Shown: piece by piece, positions 42,455 to 52,814 of the stretch
How positions within the stretch are numbered: the stretch's first letter is position 1
How the letters are laid out: every line of letters starts with the position of its first letter
Assembly: GCF_016135805.1 (NCBI RefSeq)
Contig: NZ_JADWOX010000011.1
Coordinates: 103,508-167,507 of the forward strand
DNA: 64,000 bases
Reading direction: 5' to 3'
DNA from: Caulobacter hibisci
Lineage (GTDB): Bacteria > Pseudomonadota > Alphaproteobacteria > Caulobacterales > Caulobacteraceae
Translations under genes and position numbers: made by a program
Notes under the pieces: model-generated
Databases searched by the model: none
The model's input: only the letters and a program-made list of their open reading frames with translations
What the model was told of the DNA's origin: nothing

Positions 42455-43186
42455 TCAGCGGATCCGGCGCAGCGAGCTGACCCGCTCGTTCATGTCGGGC
42501 GAGAACTGCACGATGTCGGACGACACCCGCCAGCAGCGGCCGCCGTAGTTGATGTCGTCGCACAGTTCCCAGTCACCGCCCTGGACCCGGATCGAGGAGG
42601 CGCGGTCGTTGAAGTTGAAGGCCCGCAGATCGGGCGTGTCGCCGTTGATCTCGACGGAGCGCTCGCGGAAGCCGCCGTCCTGGTACAGCACGACGCCGCC
42701 GCGCCATCCGCCGCCCTGGCCGGGGTGTCCGCCGCCGCCGTAGCAGACCAGGCGTCCATCCTGGTTGGTCATGTCGCCCCGGCAGTCGGCGTCGGCGCTG
42801 GTCCAGTTCCAGCGGCCGCGGTCGTTACGGCACTGGGCGGTCAGTTCGCGTCCGCGCACGGCGGCGTCGCGGCAGCTCTCCAGATACGAGCCGCGCGGCA
42901 GCGTGCCGGGGCGTCCGCCGCCGGACAGGCAGACCAGCCGGCCGTTCTGGTTGGTCATGTCGCCCCGGCAGTCGGCGTTGGCGCTGGTCCAGACCCACTG
43001 GTTGCGGTTGTCGCGGCACTGGGCGCTGATCTCGCCCCGGCGGACGGTGATGTCGCGGCAGCTGTCCTGGTAGGAGCCGCGCGGCGTCGAGTCCGGGCGG
43101 CCGTAGCCGCGATCCTGGGCGGAGGCCGGGGCGGAGACGGCCAGTGCGGCGCCGGCGAGGGCGAGCAGGGCGAGGGCGGGGCGCAT
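42455..43186 (-). CDS. Exported CVNH and beta/gamma-crystallin-like protein
   Basis: A 243-residue secreted protein. After a signal peptide (ALAVSAPASA-QD) come two cyanovirin-N-like repeats (GSYQDSCRDITVRRGEISAQCRD...; GSYLESCRDAAVRGRELTAQCRN...), each followed by a C-R-G-D-M-T-N-Q-x-G-R-L-V-C segment. The C-terminal ~75 residues (VVLYQDGGFRERSVEINGD, WELCDDINYGGRCWRVSSD) match a beta/gamma-crystallin fold. Lectin-like binding of sugars is plausible. The promoter shares GCTAGCTTGGCC with two cargo operons. Confidence 0.85.
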   Translation of the reverse strand: MRPALALLALAGAALAVSAPASAQDRGYGRPDSTPRGSYQDSCRDITVRRGEISAQCRDNRNQWVWTSANADCRGDMTNQNGRLVCLSGGGRPGTLPRGSYLESCRDAAVRGRELTAQCRNDRGRWNWTSADADCRGDMTNQDGRLVCYGGGGHPGQGGGWRGGVVLYQDGGFRERSVEINGDTPDLRAFNFNDRASSIRVQGGDWELCDDINYGGRCWRVSSDIVQFSPDMNERVSSLRRIR

Positions 43187-43352
43187 GGCGGGGTCTCCCG
43201 AAAGGCGTTTCATCGTTGAGGCCAAGCTAGCCCGTCGCCGCGTGAACGCCACCTGAATGATCCGCTGGCAGGGCGACTGTCGCTTCGCGAGCGTTGGCCG
43301 CGTGTCGCCTGGCGCCTTGAGAAGGCCGCGCTTGATCGCCATTGTTCAGCTC

Positions 43353-43892
43353 ATGCGCGCGTCCCTTCTCGCCCTCCCGATCCTGCTGAGCCTCTCCGGC
43401 GCGGCCCTGGCCCAGCAGCCGCCCCGGCCCGAGCCGACGCCGGTGTCGCCGGTGACGGTGATGCCGCCGACCCTGCCGCCGAAAGTCACGGCCACCTGGC
43501 CGGCGGCGGGTGAGGCCGTGGCGCCGGGAATCCTGGTGCTGAAGGTCGCCTTCGACCAGAAGATGACGCCCCTGGCCTGGAACTACGCCGACGCGGCCGG
43601 CGGCGAGCGGCCCGAATGCGTGCGGGCCCCGCGCCTGCTCAACGACGGCAAGACCTTCGTCCTCCTGTGTCGCACCAAGCCGGGCAAGAGCTATGCGGTC
43701 GGCTTCAACGCCGTGCGCGACGGCGGCTTCGCCAACGAGGCCGAGAACCCCGCCCTGACCGCACAACTGGCCTTCACCACCAGCACCGCGCCGTCGGTCT
43801 ACACCCTGAAGTCGGCGATGAAGGCGGCCGGCCTGAAGGACGACGAGGCCCCGATCCAGGAAGCGCCGCCGTTGGTCGCCGCCAAGCCCTGA
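43353..43892 (+). CDS. Exported Ig-like-domain hypothetical protein
   Basis: A 179-residue secreted protein with signal peptide (LLALPILLSLSGAALA-QQ), a proline-rich linker and a beta domain (VTATWPAAGEAVAPGILVLKVAFDQKMTP, FTTSTAPSVYTLKSAM) resembling a Big_5-type Ig-like fold. ATG 43353 gives a proper signal peptide. Function unknown. Confidence 0.7.
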   Translation: MRASLLALPILLSLSGAALAQQPPRPEPTPVSPVTVMPPTLPPKVTATWPAAGEAVAPGILVLKVAFDQKMTPLAWNYADAAGGERPECVRAPRLLNDGKTFVLLCRTKPGKSYAVGFNAVRDGGFANEAENPALTAQLAFTTSTAPSVYTLKSAMKAAGLKDDEAPIQEAPPLVAAKP

Positions 43893-43977
43893 GCGTGTGA
43901 TCACGCGTTGTTTCGGAACCGTTACAAACCGGGTCGCGTTGGTTGAGCGGGCAGGGGCCCTCCGACGGAGCGCAAAT

Positions 43978-44505
43978 ATGAAGACCAAGTTCGCCTATCT
44001 CGCCGCCGCCGCGACCCTTTCGATCGCTGGCGCCGCCTATGCGCAGAGCACCGCGCAGGACACCAACACCACCAATCCGGCCGATCCGGCCGCCGCCGCG
44101 CAGCCGCCGGCCTCGACCACCACGCCGCCGGCCGCCACGACGCAGCAACCGCCGTCGACGACCAGCAGCACGACTTCGACCACCACCACGACCACGCCGC
44201 CGGCTGACTCGACCACGGCTGGCGCCGCGGGCGCCGACGCCGCTGGCACGCCGTCCTCGGCCACCGTGGCGGCCAACGTCGCGGTCGGTTCCGAGATCAA
44301 GGATCCCTCCGGCGCCGTGGTCGGCACGGTCAGCGGAACCTCGACCGGCGCCGACGGCTCGGCCAATGTCGTGGTCAGCAGCGGCGACAAGAAGTTCGCC
44401 CTGCCCAAGGCCAGCCTGAGCGCCGGCGCCGACGGCAGCGTCAGCACCACGGCGACCAAGGCCCAGATCGATGCGGCCCTGGCCGGCGCGGCCGCGCCGA
44501 AGTAA
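43978..44505 (+). CDS. Exported Thr/Pro-rich low-complexity protein
   Basis: A 175-residue secreted protein: signal peptide (FAYLAAAATLSIAGAAYA-QS), a Thr/Pro/Ala/Ser-rich stretch (residues ~25-95), then a folded end (VGSEIKDPSGAVVGTVSGTSTGADG...KKFALPKASL) resembling a small PRC-like barrel. Such proteins are common in Caulobacter; no function known. A GC hairpin follows. Confidence 0.7.
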   Translation: MKTKFAYLAAAATLSIAGAAYAQSTAQDTNTTNPADPAAAAQPPASTTTPPAATTQQPPSTTSSTTSTTTTTTPPADSTTAGAAGADAAGTPSSATVAANVAVGSEIKDPSGAVVGTVSGTSTGADGSANVVVSSGDKKFALPKASLSAGADGSVSTTATKAQIDAALAGAAAPK

Positions 44506-44560
44506 GGCGCGTTCTCGTCAGGGACGCGAACTAACACCGCGTCTTCTTCCGACCACGCAC

Positions 44561-44591
44561 GAGGCCCGCCCGGCATTGCCGAGCGGGCCTC
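44561..44591 (+). terminator. Hairpin after the Thr/Pro-rich protein
   Basis: GAGGCCCGC...GCGGGCCTC with an inner CGGC-att-GCCG; no strong U-run. Confidence 0.5.
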
Positions 44592-44657
44592 ACGCTGCTA
44601 GCGATGCAGCGTAAACTTAGGCGGTCTCCGCCAGTCCGCTGAGATGAGGTGTGTCGG

Positions 44658-45038
44658 ATGGCTCCGGCCAAGAAATCCAAGGGGCGCGGGTCGAGCGCGC
44701 TGTTCTGGGATCTGTTGACTTTCGACCGACTGGTCACCGGGCCGGTCATCCACCTGATCTACTGGGCTGGCCTGGGCGTGGTGGCCCTGTTCGCCTTTTC
44801 CGTCGTCGGCGCGGCCGTGGGCCTGGCGCTGAAGGAGCGCGGCGTCGCCTCGCTGCTGCTGGCCTTCCCGGTGCTGATCGCCGGTCTGCTGGTCGCCGCC
44901 GGCCTGGTGCTGCTGTGGCGCGCCTTCTGCGAGTTCTACGTCGCCGTCTTCCGCATCAGCGAGGACCTGCGCGCCCTGCGCCAGGCCAACGACGCCGACC
45001 ACGCCGTGGCCACCAGCGTTCGCGGTCCGGGCGGCTAG
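44658..45038 (+). CDS. DUF4282-like membrane protein
   Basis: A 126-residue protein with two helices (LIYWAGLGVVALFAFSVVGAAV and LLLAFPVLIAGLLVAAGLVLLW) after FWDLLTFDRLVTGPVI, and a cytoplasmic end (RAFCEFYVAVFRISEDLRALR). This is the DUF4282 pattern. Its TAG shares the palindrome CTAG with the stop of the convergent xylanase gene. Confidence 0.8.
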   Translation: MAPAKKSKGRGSSALFWDLLTFDRLVTGPVIHLIYWAGLGVVALFAFSVVGAAVGLALKERGVASLLLAFPVLIAGLLVAAGLVLLWRAFCEFYVAVFRISEDLRALRQANDADHAVATSVRGPGG

Positions 45039-46093
45039 CCTCGCCTGAACGCCTCGACCAGCGCCGCCGCGCCCGCCTTGGGCCGGCCGGCGTCGTCGAA
45101 CGGCGCGGGCGCGTCGGCGGCGTTTTCCTTCTTCAGCCAGGAATCCCTGTCGCGCAGGCCCCACAGGGTGAAAGCGAAGCGCTGGCGTTCGGGCAGGGCC
45201 ATGAAGGCCTCGGCCGCCTCGCCATAGGTGCGGGCCTGGCGCTGTTCCAGCTCGCCGCGGCCGAGGAACTTGTTCTGGGCGCGGACCAGCGACACGTCGA
45301 GTTCCGACAGGTGGATCGGCAGGCCCAGGCTCGCCAGGTCCTTCATCATCGTGGTGATCTCGCCGGGCCGGATGTCGGCGGCGACGTGCATCTGGGTCCC
45401 GATCCCGGTCAGCGGCGCGCCGGAGGCCAGCAGGCGCTCGGCCAGCTTCAGGAAGGTGGCCCGCTTCCTGGGCATGTATTCGAGATTGTAGTCGTTGAGC
45501 AGCAGGGTCGCCGCCGGATCGGCCTCGCGGGCGGTGCGATAGGCCAGGGCGATGTGCTCGAAGTCCCCCAGGCGTTTCGACCACAGGCTCTGACGCCAGC
45601 CGTCGCCGTCTTCGGCCACCGCTTCGTTGACCACGTCCCAGCCGACCACCTTGCCGCGATAGCGCCCGGCCACGGCCAGGATGTAGTTGCGATAGGCCTG
45701 CTCGAAGCCGATGCGGCTCTCGTCCAGCCGCTCGAAGGCCTCCGGCGCCTGGGCGTACCAGACCAGCACGTGGCCCAGCACGGCCATGCCGTTGGCCTGG
45801 GCGAAGGCGACGATCCTGTCGGGGGCGTCGAAGCGGAACGAGCCGTCCGGCTGGACGATGTATTCCATCTTCATCTGCCACTCGGGCGTCAGCTGGCTGA
45901 TCTGGCGGCGCAGCAGGGCGGCCAGGCCGGGCTCGTCGAGATGCAGGGCCTGCACCGAGGATCCGATCCGGAACGGCGCGACGGCCTTCAGCGGCGGCAG
46001 GTTCGCCGGAACCGGCTGGCTCTGCGCCGTCTGCCCGCAGGCGGCCAGCGCCAGGCTGGAGCCGAGCACGGCGCGGCGTGAGACGTCGGACAT
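45035..46093 (-). CDS. GH10 endo-1,4-beta-xylanase lipoprotein
   Basis: A 352-residue family 10 glycoside hydrolase that cleaves xylan internally. The Tat/lipoprotein start (SRRAVLGSSLALAAC) suggests outer-membrane or periplasmic location. The acid/base E157 lies in WDVVNEAV and the nucleophile E264 in HLSELDV. Other GH10 blocks are GHVLVWYAQAP and LLLNDYNLEY. I chose ATG 46093 because of the signal. Typical of plant-polymer-using Caulobacter. Confidence 0.93.
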   Translation of the reverse strand: MSDVSRRAVLGSSLALAACGQTAQSQPVPANLPPLKAVAPFRIGSSVQALHLDEPGLAALLRRQISQLTPEWQMKMEYIVQPDGSFRFDAPDRIVAFAQANGMAVLGHVLVWYAQAPEAFERLDESRIGFEQAYRNYILAVAGRYRGKVVGWDVVNEAVAEDGDGWRQSLWSKRLGDFEHIALAYRTAREADPAATLLLNDYNLEYMPRKRATFLKLAERLLASGAPLTGIGTQMHVAADIRPGEITTMMKDLASLGLPIHLSELDVSLVRAQNKFLGRGELEQRQARTYGEAAEAFMALPERQRFAFTLWGLRDRDSWLKKENAADAPAPFDDAGRPKAGAAALVEAFRRG

Positions 46094-46157
46094 GGAACCC
46101 TCGCGGCGATCTGTCGCGAGGAAAGCATGGGGAGTTTGCGGAAGGGTGAAGTTCATC

Positions 46158-46298
46158 ACGATCCCTCTCCCCCTGGGGGAGAGGGTGGCCTCCCGGAGGG
46201 AGGTCGGGTGAGGGGTCTCTCAGAAATTGGCGGAGAGGCCTAGCGCCCCCTCATCCGTCGGCTTCGCCGCCACCTTCTCCCGCAAGGGGAGAAGGAAG
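46158..46298. repeat. Intergenic inverted repeat (CTCTCCCCCTGGGGGAGAG type)
   Basis: CTCTCCCCCTGGGGGAGAG and flanking CCTCCCGGAGGGAGG, followed by CTTCTCCCGCAAGGGGAGAAG. Several palindromes in 140 bp between two minus-strand genes. Confidence 0.65.
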
Positions 46299-46715
46299 TT
46301 ATCGACCCATCGCCGCGCGGCGCAGGCCCAGCTCATCCAGGGCGGCCATTTCCATCTTGCCGACCTTCTTGGCCAGGGCCGCCTTGGCGGTCTCGGCCAC
46401 GTGCTCGTATTTCTTGAGGTTCTCGAAGGCCACCGACAGGGCGTCGCGGGCCCCGGTTTCCTCGATCCGGATCTGGTCGATTTCCAGCAGGGCCTCGGCG
46501 CGGCGCACCTGCAGGCCCTTGCGGTAGCCGATCATGTACCAGCCGGACGAGGCGTCGCCCTCGGCGCGCTTGAACTCGGCCTCGGCTTCGGCGTCCATCA
46601 GCACGACCCGCATTTCGGCGGCCTCGAGACGATCGACCACCTCGGAGAGGCGCTTCTGCAGCGTCTCGACCTCGTGGTTCGAGATGCGGATCAGGGAGGC
46701 GGCCCACTTGGTCAT
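46299..46715 (-). CDS. fliJ: Flagellar export protein FliJ
   Basis: A 138-residue coiled-coil protein (LIRISNHEVETLQKRLSEVVDRLEAAE...AFENLKKYEHVAETAKAAL). Together with gene order directly after fliI this is FliJ, which links the FliI ATPase to the flagellar export gate. The length is typical. Confidence 0.88.
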   Translation of the reverse strand: MTKWAASLIRISNHEVETLQKRLSEVVDRLEAAEMRVVLMDAEAEAEFKRAEGDASSGWYMIGYRKGLQVRRAEALLEIDQIRIEETGARDALSVAFENLKKYEHVAETAKAALAKKVGKMEMAALDELGLRRAAMGR

Positions 46716-46740
46716 GCTGACTTACTCGGTACGAAAAGCG

Positions 46741-48075
46741 TCAAGCTGCGCTTTGGAGAATCTGGCCGAGGAAGTTGAACGAATCGTCAAGACTCGTGGC
46801 TTCGTCGGGGTTCTGGCTGAGAAAAGCTTCGACCGCCGGATTGAGCTGGATGGCCCGGTCGACGGTGGGGTCGGCGCCGGCGCGATAGGCGCCGATCTTG
46901 ATCAGCTCTTCCATGTTGGAATAGGCCGACAGCACCTGGCGGGCGGACTTCACGATGTCGCGCTCGTGCGGCAGCTGGCAGCCCGGCATGGTCCGGCTGA
47001 TCGACTTCAGCACGTTGATGGCCGGGAAGCGGCCGCGCTCGGCGATCGAGCGCTCCATGACGATGTGGCCGTCGAGAATGCCACGGGCGGCGTCGGCGAT
47101 CGGTTCGTTGTGGTCGTCGCCGTCCACCAGCACGGTGAACAGGGCGGTGATCGGGGCGGCCGTGGTGCCGTCGGCGCGGATGGGCCCAGGGCCGGCGCGC
47201 TCGAGCAGCTTGGGCAGTTCGGTGAAGACGGTGGGCGTGTAGCCCTTGGTGGTCGGCGGCTCGCCGGCGGCCAGGCCGATCTCGCGCTGGGCCATGGCGA
47301 AGCGGGTCACCGAGTCCATCAGGCACAGCACTTCCAGGTCCTGGTCGCGCAGGAACTCGGCGATGGCCAGGGTCATGTAGGCGGCCTGGCGGCGGGTCAG
47401 GGCCGGCTCGTCCGAGGTGGCGACCACGACGATGGCGCGGCGCAGGCCCTCCTCGCCGAGGGTCTCCTCGATGAACTCGCGGACTTCGCGGCCCCGTTCG
47501 CCGATCAGGCCGACCACGACGGCGTCGCAGGTGGCCTCTTTCGCCAGCATCGACAGCAGCACCGACTTGCCGACGCCCGAGCCGGCGAAGATGCCCAGGC
47601 GCTGGCCGCGGCAGGTGGTGGTGAAGACGTTCATCGAGCGCACGCCCAGGTCCAGGCGCTCGCCCACCCGGCCGCGGGCGTGGGCCGGCGGCGGCGGGGT
47701 CTTCAGGGGATAGGGCACTTCGCCCTGCGGCAGCGGGCCCAGGCCGTCGATGGGCTCGCCGAAGGCGTTGATGATCCGGCCCAGCCACGCCTTGGTCGGG
47801 CGCACCACGGCGCCTTCGGGCATGATCTTGATCTCGGCGCCGGGGGCCACGCCCTCGACGGGGCCGAAGGGCATCAGAAGGGCGCGCGTTTCGCGGAAGC
47901 CGACGACTTCGGCCGGCAGGGTCGGCAGGTTCAGGCGCTCGATCTCGACGCGGGCGCCGACGGCCAGGCGGGTCAGCCCGCCCCGCGCCTCGATCAGCAG
48001 GCCGTTCACGGCGGCGACGCGACCGAAGATGGTCAGCGGATCAAGACGTTCGACGGCGGCGATGAGACTGCGCAA
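46741..48075 (-). CDS. fliI: Flagellum-specific ATPase FliI
   Basis: A 444-residue F1-beta-like ATPase powering flagellar protein export. The Walker A motif [14 protein letters not shown] has K170. [19 protein letters not shown] and the Walker B region [25 protein letters not shown] are in place. The fliI-fliJ order is the usual flagellar arrangement, with 25 bp between the genes. Confidence 0.95.
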   Translation of the reverse strand: MRSLIAAVERLDPLTIFGRVAAVNGLLIEARGGLTRLAVGARVEIERLNLPTLPAEVVGFRETRALLMPFGPVEGVAPGAEIKIMPEGAVVRPTKAWLGRIINAFGEPIDGLGPLPQGEVPYPLKTPPPPAHARGRVGERLDLGVRSMNVFTTTCRGQRLGIFAGSGVGKSVLLSMLAKEATCDAVVVGLIGERGREVREFIEETLGEEGLRRAIVVVATSDEPALTRRQAAYMTLAIAEFLRDQDLEVLCLMDSVTRFAMAQREIGLAAGEPPTTKGYTPTVFTELPKLLERAGPGPIRADGTTAAPITALFTVLVDGDDHNEPIADAARGILDGHIVMERSIAERGRFPAINVLKSISRTMPGCQLPHERDIVKSARQVLSAYSNMEELIKIGAYRAGADPTVDRAIQLNPAVEAFLSQNPDEATSLDDSFNFLGQILQSAA

Positions 48076-48134
48076 GACGGCTCCTGGAAGCGACCCGCGC
48101 AGACTCGGCCATCATGGTTAATCGCGCATGAAAT

Positions 48135-49148
48135 TCAGTGTTCCGCGACGCCCAGTCGGGTGGTGAAGAATGTCGCAACCTGCCTGTTGAAATCGGCATG
48201 GAAAGCGGCCCGATCGAAGCCCGGAGCGCTTGCGCACAAGGGGCCGGGCAGGCGTTGGGCGGCCTGCGGGCCGCAGGGGACGAGAAAGTCGAAATGTCGC
48301 GCCCCCGGAACGACGCGGTAATCGTGGGGGCGGGGCAGGGCGCGGTGCACGGCCTCGGCATAGTCCGGATCGGGCAGGATCTCGTCGTCGGCCGCCTTCC
48401 ACAGCTGCAGCGGCTGGGTCAGGTTTTTCAGGCCCTTACGGTCGAAGGTGAAGCCGAGCGCCGGGGCGGCCGAGACCACGGCCTTGATCCGTGCGTCGTG
48501 GGTCCAGGTCGGCGCCAGGGCGCTGGCCGGCAGCGGCTGGCCGGCGCTCAGGCGGCAGTCGTAGTTGGTCGGGTGCTTGAGGCAATGACCCGGAAAGGTG
48601 GTCGCGAGACTCGGTTCGCCGCCGGCCGCCGCCAGCACCGTGAAGCCGCCCGACGAGAAGCCGAAGGCGCCGACCTTCGCGGCGTCGATGCGAGCATGCA
48701 TCGGCGAGGCGTCCAGCATGTAGCCGATCAGCACGCTGAGCTGGCGCGGCCGCTCGGTCATCTCCAGGGCGCGGCTCTGGTCGCGGTAGTTGTCGCCGGT
48801 ATGGGTCAGGGCGGCGACGACGAAGCCCTTCCTGACCAAGGCGGCGGCGGTGTCGTAGTGACCGCCGAACCAGCCGCCGTTGCCGTGCGACATCACCACC
48901 AGCGGCAGGTGCTCGCCGGCGACCGGCGCGCCGGGGGCGACGGGCAGGCTCTCCATGCCGCCGATCGGGCCGGTCTCGGCTGTGTCGGTCGGATACCAGA
49001 TCCCGACCTCGATCGGCGCGCCGTCCTTCGGATCGGGGGTCGTGACGCGCATGAAGCCGATATGAGGCCCAGGGGAAGGTTCTGCGGCGTGAGCCGCGCC
49101 GGCCAGCGCCAGGGCGGCCAGCAGAGGGATGAGACGAAGGGGCGACAT
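48135..49148 (-). CDS. Exported dienelactone-hydrolase-like alpha/beta hydrolase
   Basis: A 337-residue periplasmic alpha/beta hydrolase. After a signal peptide (LIPLLAALALAGAAHA-AE) come VVMSHGNGGWFGG (oxyanion region) and the nucleophile elbow GFSSGG. The catalytic His probably lies in PGARHFDFL. The substrate is unknown. ATG 49148 is chosen because it gives a proper signal peptide. Confidence 0.8.
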   Translation of the reverse strand: MSPLRLIPLLAALALAGAAHAAEPSPGPHIGFMRVTTPDPKDGAPIEVGIWYPTDTAETGPIGGMESLPVAPGAPVAGEHLPLVVMSHGNGGWFGGHYDTAAALVRKGFVVAALTHTGDNYRDQSRALEMTERPRQLSVLIGYMLDASPMHARIDAAKVGAFGFSSGGFTVLAAAGGEPSLATTFPGHCLKHPTNYDCRLSAGQPLPASALAPTWTHDARIKAVVSAAPALGFTFDRKGLKNLTQPLQLWKAADDEILPDPDYAEAVHRALPRPHDYRVVPGARHFDFLVPCGPQAAQRLPGPLCASAPGFDRAAFHADFNRQVATFFTTRLGVAEH

Positions 49149-49264
49149 GGAAGGCTCCGGTTGAAGAGAGCCCAGCGATGCGGTCCCGGCCCTTGCGCCG
49201 CCACGCTTCATGCGTGAATGGGCGAACGGGTTCGCGAAGCGGCGAACGGCGCTATAGATCGGCC

Positions 49265-50053
49265 ATGACCGGCCAGGGCCCCATGCTCGGAACCGCCCGC
49301 GAATGGGCGATCGACCTTTCCGTCGCCACCGCGATGGGGGCCTTCCTGGGCATGGTCGGGCCGTTCGGCAGCTACTTCAACGGACCCTTCCCCGTGCGCG
49401 CGATCTACTGGATCGGCTGTTTCTGGGCCGGGATCCTGATCTTCGGCCTGCTGATCCGGCTGGCTGCCGAGGCGGCGCGGCGCACGACGATCCCGGCCCC
49501 GATCCTGGTGGCGGTAGCGATCCTGGTCGGCAGCGGCCTGCAGGCGGTCGTGGTCGCCCCGGCCGCGACCGCGCTGTGGCCGTTCCTGAAGCGGTTCTCG
49601 CCCCTGGACTGGTACGGCCAGTGCCTGGCCTTCTCGGGCCCCCTGGCGGTGGGCTTCACGTTCCTGCGGGCCAGGCTGGCTTCCCAGCGCGCCGCCGCGC
49701 CGCTGGTCGTCGCCGCTCCCGCGCCTTCGCCGGCGCCTGCGCCCCTGGTCGCCGCTAGCGTGCTCTATCTGAAGATGGAGGACCATTATGTCCGGGTGCG
49801 CACCGAGACTGGGTCGCGGCTAGAGGCCGGGCCGATGGCGCGGGTGCTGGAGGGATTGAGCGGCCTCGACGGCCTGCAGGTGCATCGCTCGTGGTGGGTG
49901 TCGCGGCGGGCGGTGGCCGGGATCGAGCGCGACGGCCGCAACCTGCGCCTCCGGCTGGTCGATGGCGAGACCGCCCCGGTGGCCCGCGCCTCGGTGGCCC
50001 GGCTGAGGGCGGCGGGATGGCTGGCCGCCGACGAGTCGAGCCTGGCCGGCTGA
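49265..50053 (+). CDS. LytTR-domain membrane regulator
   Basis: A 262-residue protein with three or four N-terminal membrane helices (IYWIGCFWAGILIFGLLI, ILVAVAILVGSGLQAVVVAP...) and a C-terminal LytTR DNA-binding domain (YLKMEDHYVRVRTETGSRL...LQVHRSWWVSRRAVAGIERDGRNLRLRL). It would couple a membrane signal to transcription. The target is unknown. Confidence 0.85.
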   Translation: MTGQGPMLGTAREWAIDLSVATAMGAFLGMVGPFGSYFNGPFPVRAIYWIGCFWAGILIFGLLIRLAAEAARRTTIPAPILVAVAILVGSGLQAVVVAPAATALWPFLKRFSPLDWYGQCLAFSGPLAVGFTFLRARLASQRAAAPLVVAAPAPSPAPAPLVAASVLYLKMEDHYVRVRTETGSRLEAGPMARVLEGLSGLDGLQVHRSWWVSRRAVAGIERDGRNLRLRLVDGETAPVARASVARLRAAGWLAADESSLAG

Positions 50054-50159
50054 CGGCGTCCGGACGTCGCGATTTCCCTGCTCAAGCTTTGCGAGCGCGC
50101 GTCAGAGGCGAAAAATTCCCACTGAAATTCTCGCGACAGAACGCCGCAATCTCGCCGCA

Positions 50160-50459
50160 AGTAAGAACGTGACCTTGCACCTTCTTAACGCGGCCGTAGC
50201 GCGCGAGGCCCTGTTAACCGTTGGGTTTGCTGCGTTTTTAAGGGTTCAAGGCAGAGCTTGAAAACCGCCTGCGGCCAATGTGCGCAACGGTTTCCCGACC
50301 GCTTGCACCCGATTCGCAAATCATATTAACCATTCGGCCAGATCACGCGTTCACCATTAACCAGTCTTAAATTAACTGTCCGCCAAACTGGTGGACGGGT
50401 TTCACCGGCGGTTGTCCGCCACTGTCGAATAAGCGCCGCCGTCTGGCGGGGAGGGTTCC
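50160..50459 (+). promoter_or_regulatory. ctrA promoter region with CcrM and CtrA sites
   Basis: The 400-bp gap before ctrA (50054-50459) has no gene. TTAA motifs lie at 50185, 50214, 50326, 50357, 50367 and 50372, several followed by CC(A), matching CtrA half-sites (TTAACC). A CcrM site GATTC lies at 50311-50315. In Caulobacter ctrA has two promoters, P1 controlled by GANTC methylation and P2 autoactivated by CtrA; this layout fits. Confidence 0.75.
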
Positions 50460-51155
<696 letters not shown>

Positions 51156-51191
51156 GATTCGCCCGCGCGAAACCCAAGATTCGACAGAAAG

Positions 51192-51218
51192 CGCCCGCTG
51201 CTTGCAGCGGGCGTTTTT
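51192..51218 (+). terminator. Rho-independent terminator of ctrA
   Basis: CGCCCGCTGC, loop TT, GCAGCGGGCG, followed by TTTTT: a textbook intrinsic terminator 36 bp after the ctrA stop. Confidence 0.92.
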
Positions 51219-51386
51219 CTTTGCGTTTCAAGGCGTTAACCATGTCCGTGACAAAAGGTCCGAAGCACCGGATAGTCCTTGATCGGCGGCGGCCGCGCCG
51301 TCATGTTCCGGCCCGACGATTGCTGGGGGGCTTCCCGGCCGTGCCGTTCCTGTACGAAAACGGCATCGCTACCTAACGGGGGACCG

Positions 51387-52808
51387 ATGCAGGAATTTGA
51401 TCCGCGACGCCCGACGATGCGTCTCGCGCCGCGGCTGTTCACCGCCGTCGCCGGCCTAGCCGCCCTGGCCCTGGGCTGGAAGCTGACCGCGGGCGACTCG
51501 CCCCAGACCGTGGTCGCCGCCCATGCGCCGCTCGACGCGGCCGCCATGGTGGCCCTGCAGCATGTCGCCTTCGCCCAGGCCGAGGCCCAGCCCGGCTTCG
51601 ACCGTCCCGAGACCGTTCCCGTCAAGGTCCAGCCCGGCGAGACCCTGCAAGGCGCCGTCCAGCGCGCCGGCGTCGGCGCCGACGAGGCCCAGCAGGTGGT
51701 CAGCACGCTGCAAAGCGCCATGGACACCGTCAACATCAAGGCCGGCATGGCCTTCGAGGCCGCCATCGCCCGCCGCCGCGACAATGGCCGCGGCCCGGCC
51801 CGGCTGGTCGGCCTGTCGATGCGCACCAGCCCGTCCTCGACCGTCACCGTGTCGCGCACCTTCGACGGCGCGCTGAAGCTGCGCGAGATCGAGGAAGAGG
51901 TCCGCGACGAGACCAAGGTCTCGTGCGGGGCCATGAACGGCTCGTTCTACGAGAGCGTGGCGGCCGTCGGCGGCAGCCCGGCCGTGGTCAGCCAGGCCGC
52001 CAAGCTGTTCTCGCACAAGATCGACTTCTCGCGCGACATCAAGGACGGCGACCCGTTCTGCCTGGTGTTCGACCGCAAGGTCACCGAGAGCGGCCGCACC
52101 ATCGAGGCCGGCGACCTGGAATACGCCGAGGTCAAGGGCCAGCGCTTCTACGCCTTCGAGCGTGACGGCAAGACCCAGTTCTTCGACGAGACCGGCAAGA
52201 ACATCAAAGGCTTCCTGCTGCGCACCCCGGTCGACGGGGCGCGCATCACCTCGACCTTCGGCGCCCGCCGCCACCCGATCCTCGGCTACAACCGCGCCCA
52301 CAAGGGCGTCGACTTCGGCGCCGGCACCGGCACCCCGATCCTCGCCGCCGGCGACGGGGTGGTGCTGGAGGCCAAGCGCTGGGCCGGCTATGGCAACTGG
52401 CTGCGCATCCGCCATTCGGGCAACTGGGACACCGGCTACGCCCACATCTCGCGCTACGCCAAGGGCATCCGCCCGGGCATGCGCGTGCAGCAGGGGCAGG
52501 TCGTGGCCTATGTCGGCACCACCGGCATGTCGACCGGCCCGCACCTGCACTACGAAGTCTGGCTGAACGGCCAGCGCGTCAACCCGATCGGCGCCAAGGT
52601 GCCCCAGGGCACGGTGCTGTCGGGCAGCGAGCTGGCGGCCTTCAAGGCCAAGCGCGCGCGGCTCGACACCCTGCTGGCCAAGGCCGGCCGCTCGGACACG
52701 CGCTACGCCCAGGCCGAGACCCCGGTGCCGGCCGACCTCGCCGGCAAGGGCAACGGCCGCCTGGCGCTGGCGGAGCTGAAGGCTCCGGAAGGCGCGCGGC
52801 TGCGGTAG
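51387..52808 (+). CDS. M23 metallopeptidase (LytM domain)
   Basis: A 473-residue envelope endopeptidase. A membrane or signal segment (LFTAVAGLAALALGW) is followed by a LysM-like/OapA-type region (VKVQPGETLQGAVQRAGV) and, near residues 320-400, the LytM core: HKGVDFGAGTGTPI with first zinc ligands, and HLHYEVW with the last. It would cut peptide cross-links in peptidoglycan. ATG 51387 with GGGGG upstream. Confidence 0.9.
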   Translation: MQEFDPRRPTMRLAPRLFTAVAGLAALALGWKLTAGDSPQTVVAAHAPLDAAAMVALQHVAFAQAEAQPGFDRPETVPVKVQPGETLQGAVQRAGVGADEAQQVVSTLQSAMDTVNIKAGMAFEAAIARRRDNGRGPARLVGLSMRTSPSSTVTVSRTFDGALKLREIEEEVRDETKVSCGAMNGSFYESVAAVGGSPAVVSQAAKLFSHKIDFSRDIKDGDPFCLVFDRKVTESGRTIEAGDLEYAEVKGQRFYAFERDGKTQFFDETGKNIKGFLLRTPVDGARITSTFGARRHPILGYNRAHKGVDFGAGTGTPILAAGDGVVLEAKRWAGYGNWLRIRHSGNWDTGYAHISRYAKGIRPGMRVQQGQVVAYVGTTGMSTGPHLHYEVWLNGQRVNPIGAKVPQGTVLSGSELAAFKAKRARLDTLLAKAGRSDTRYAQAETPVPADLAGKGNGRLALAELKAPEGARLR

Positions 52809-52814
52809 GTTTTC

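Noticed and set aside
46534..48321. 595-codon plus-strand open frame opposite fliI/fliJ
   Set aside because: A GC-rich antisense shadow; the minus strand encodes clear FliI and FliJ.
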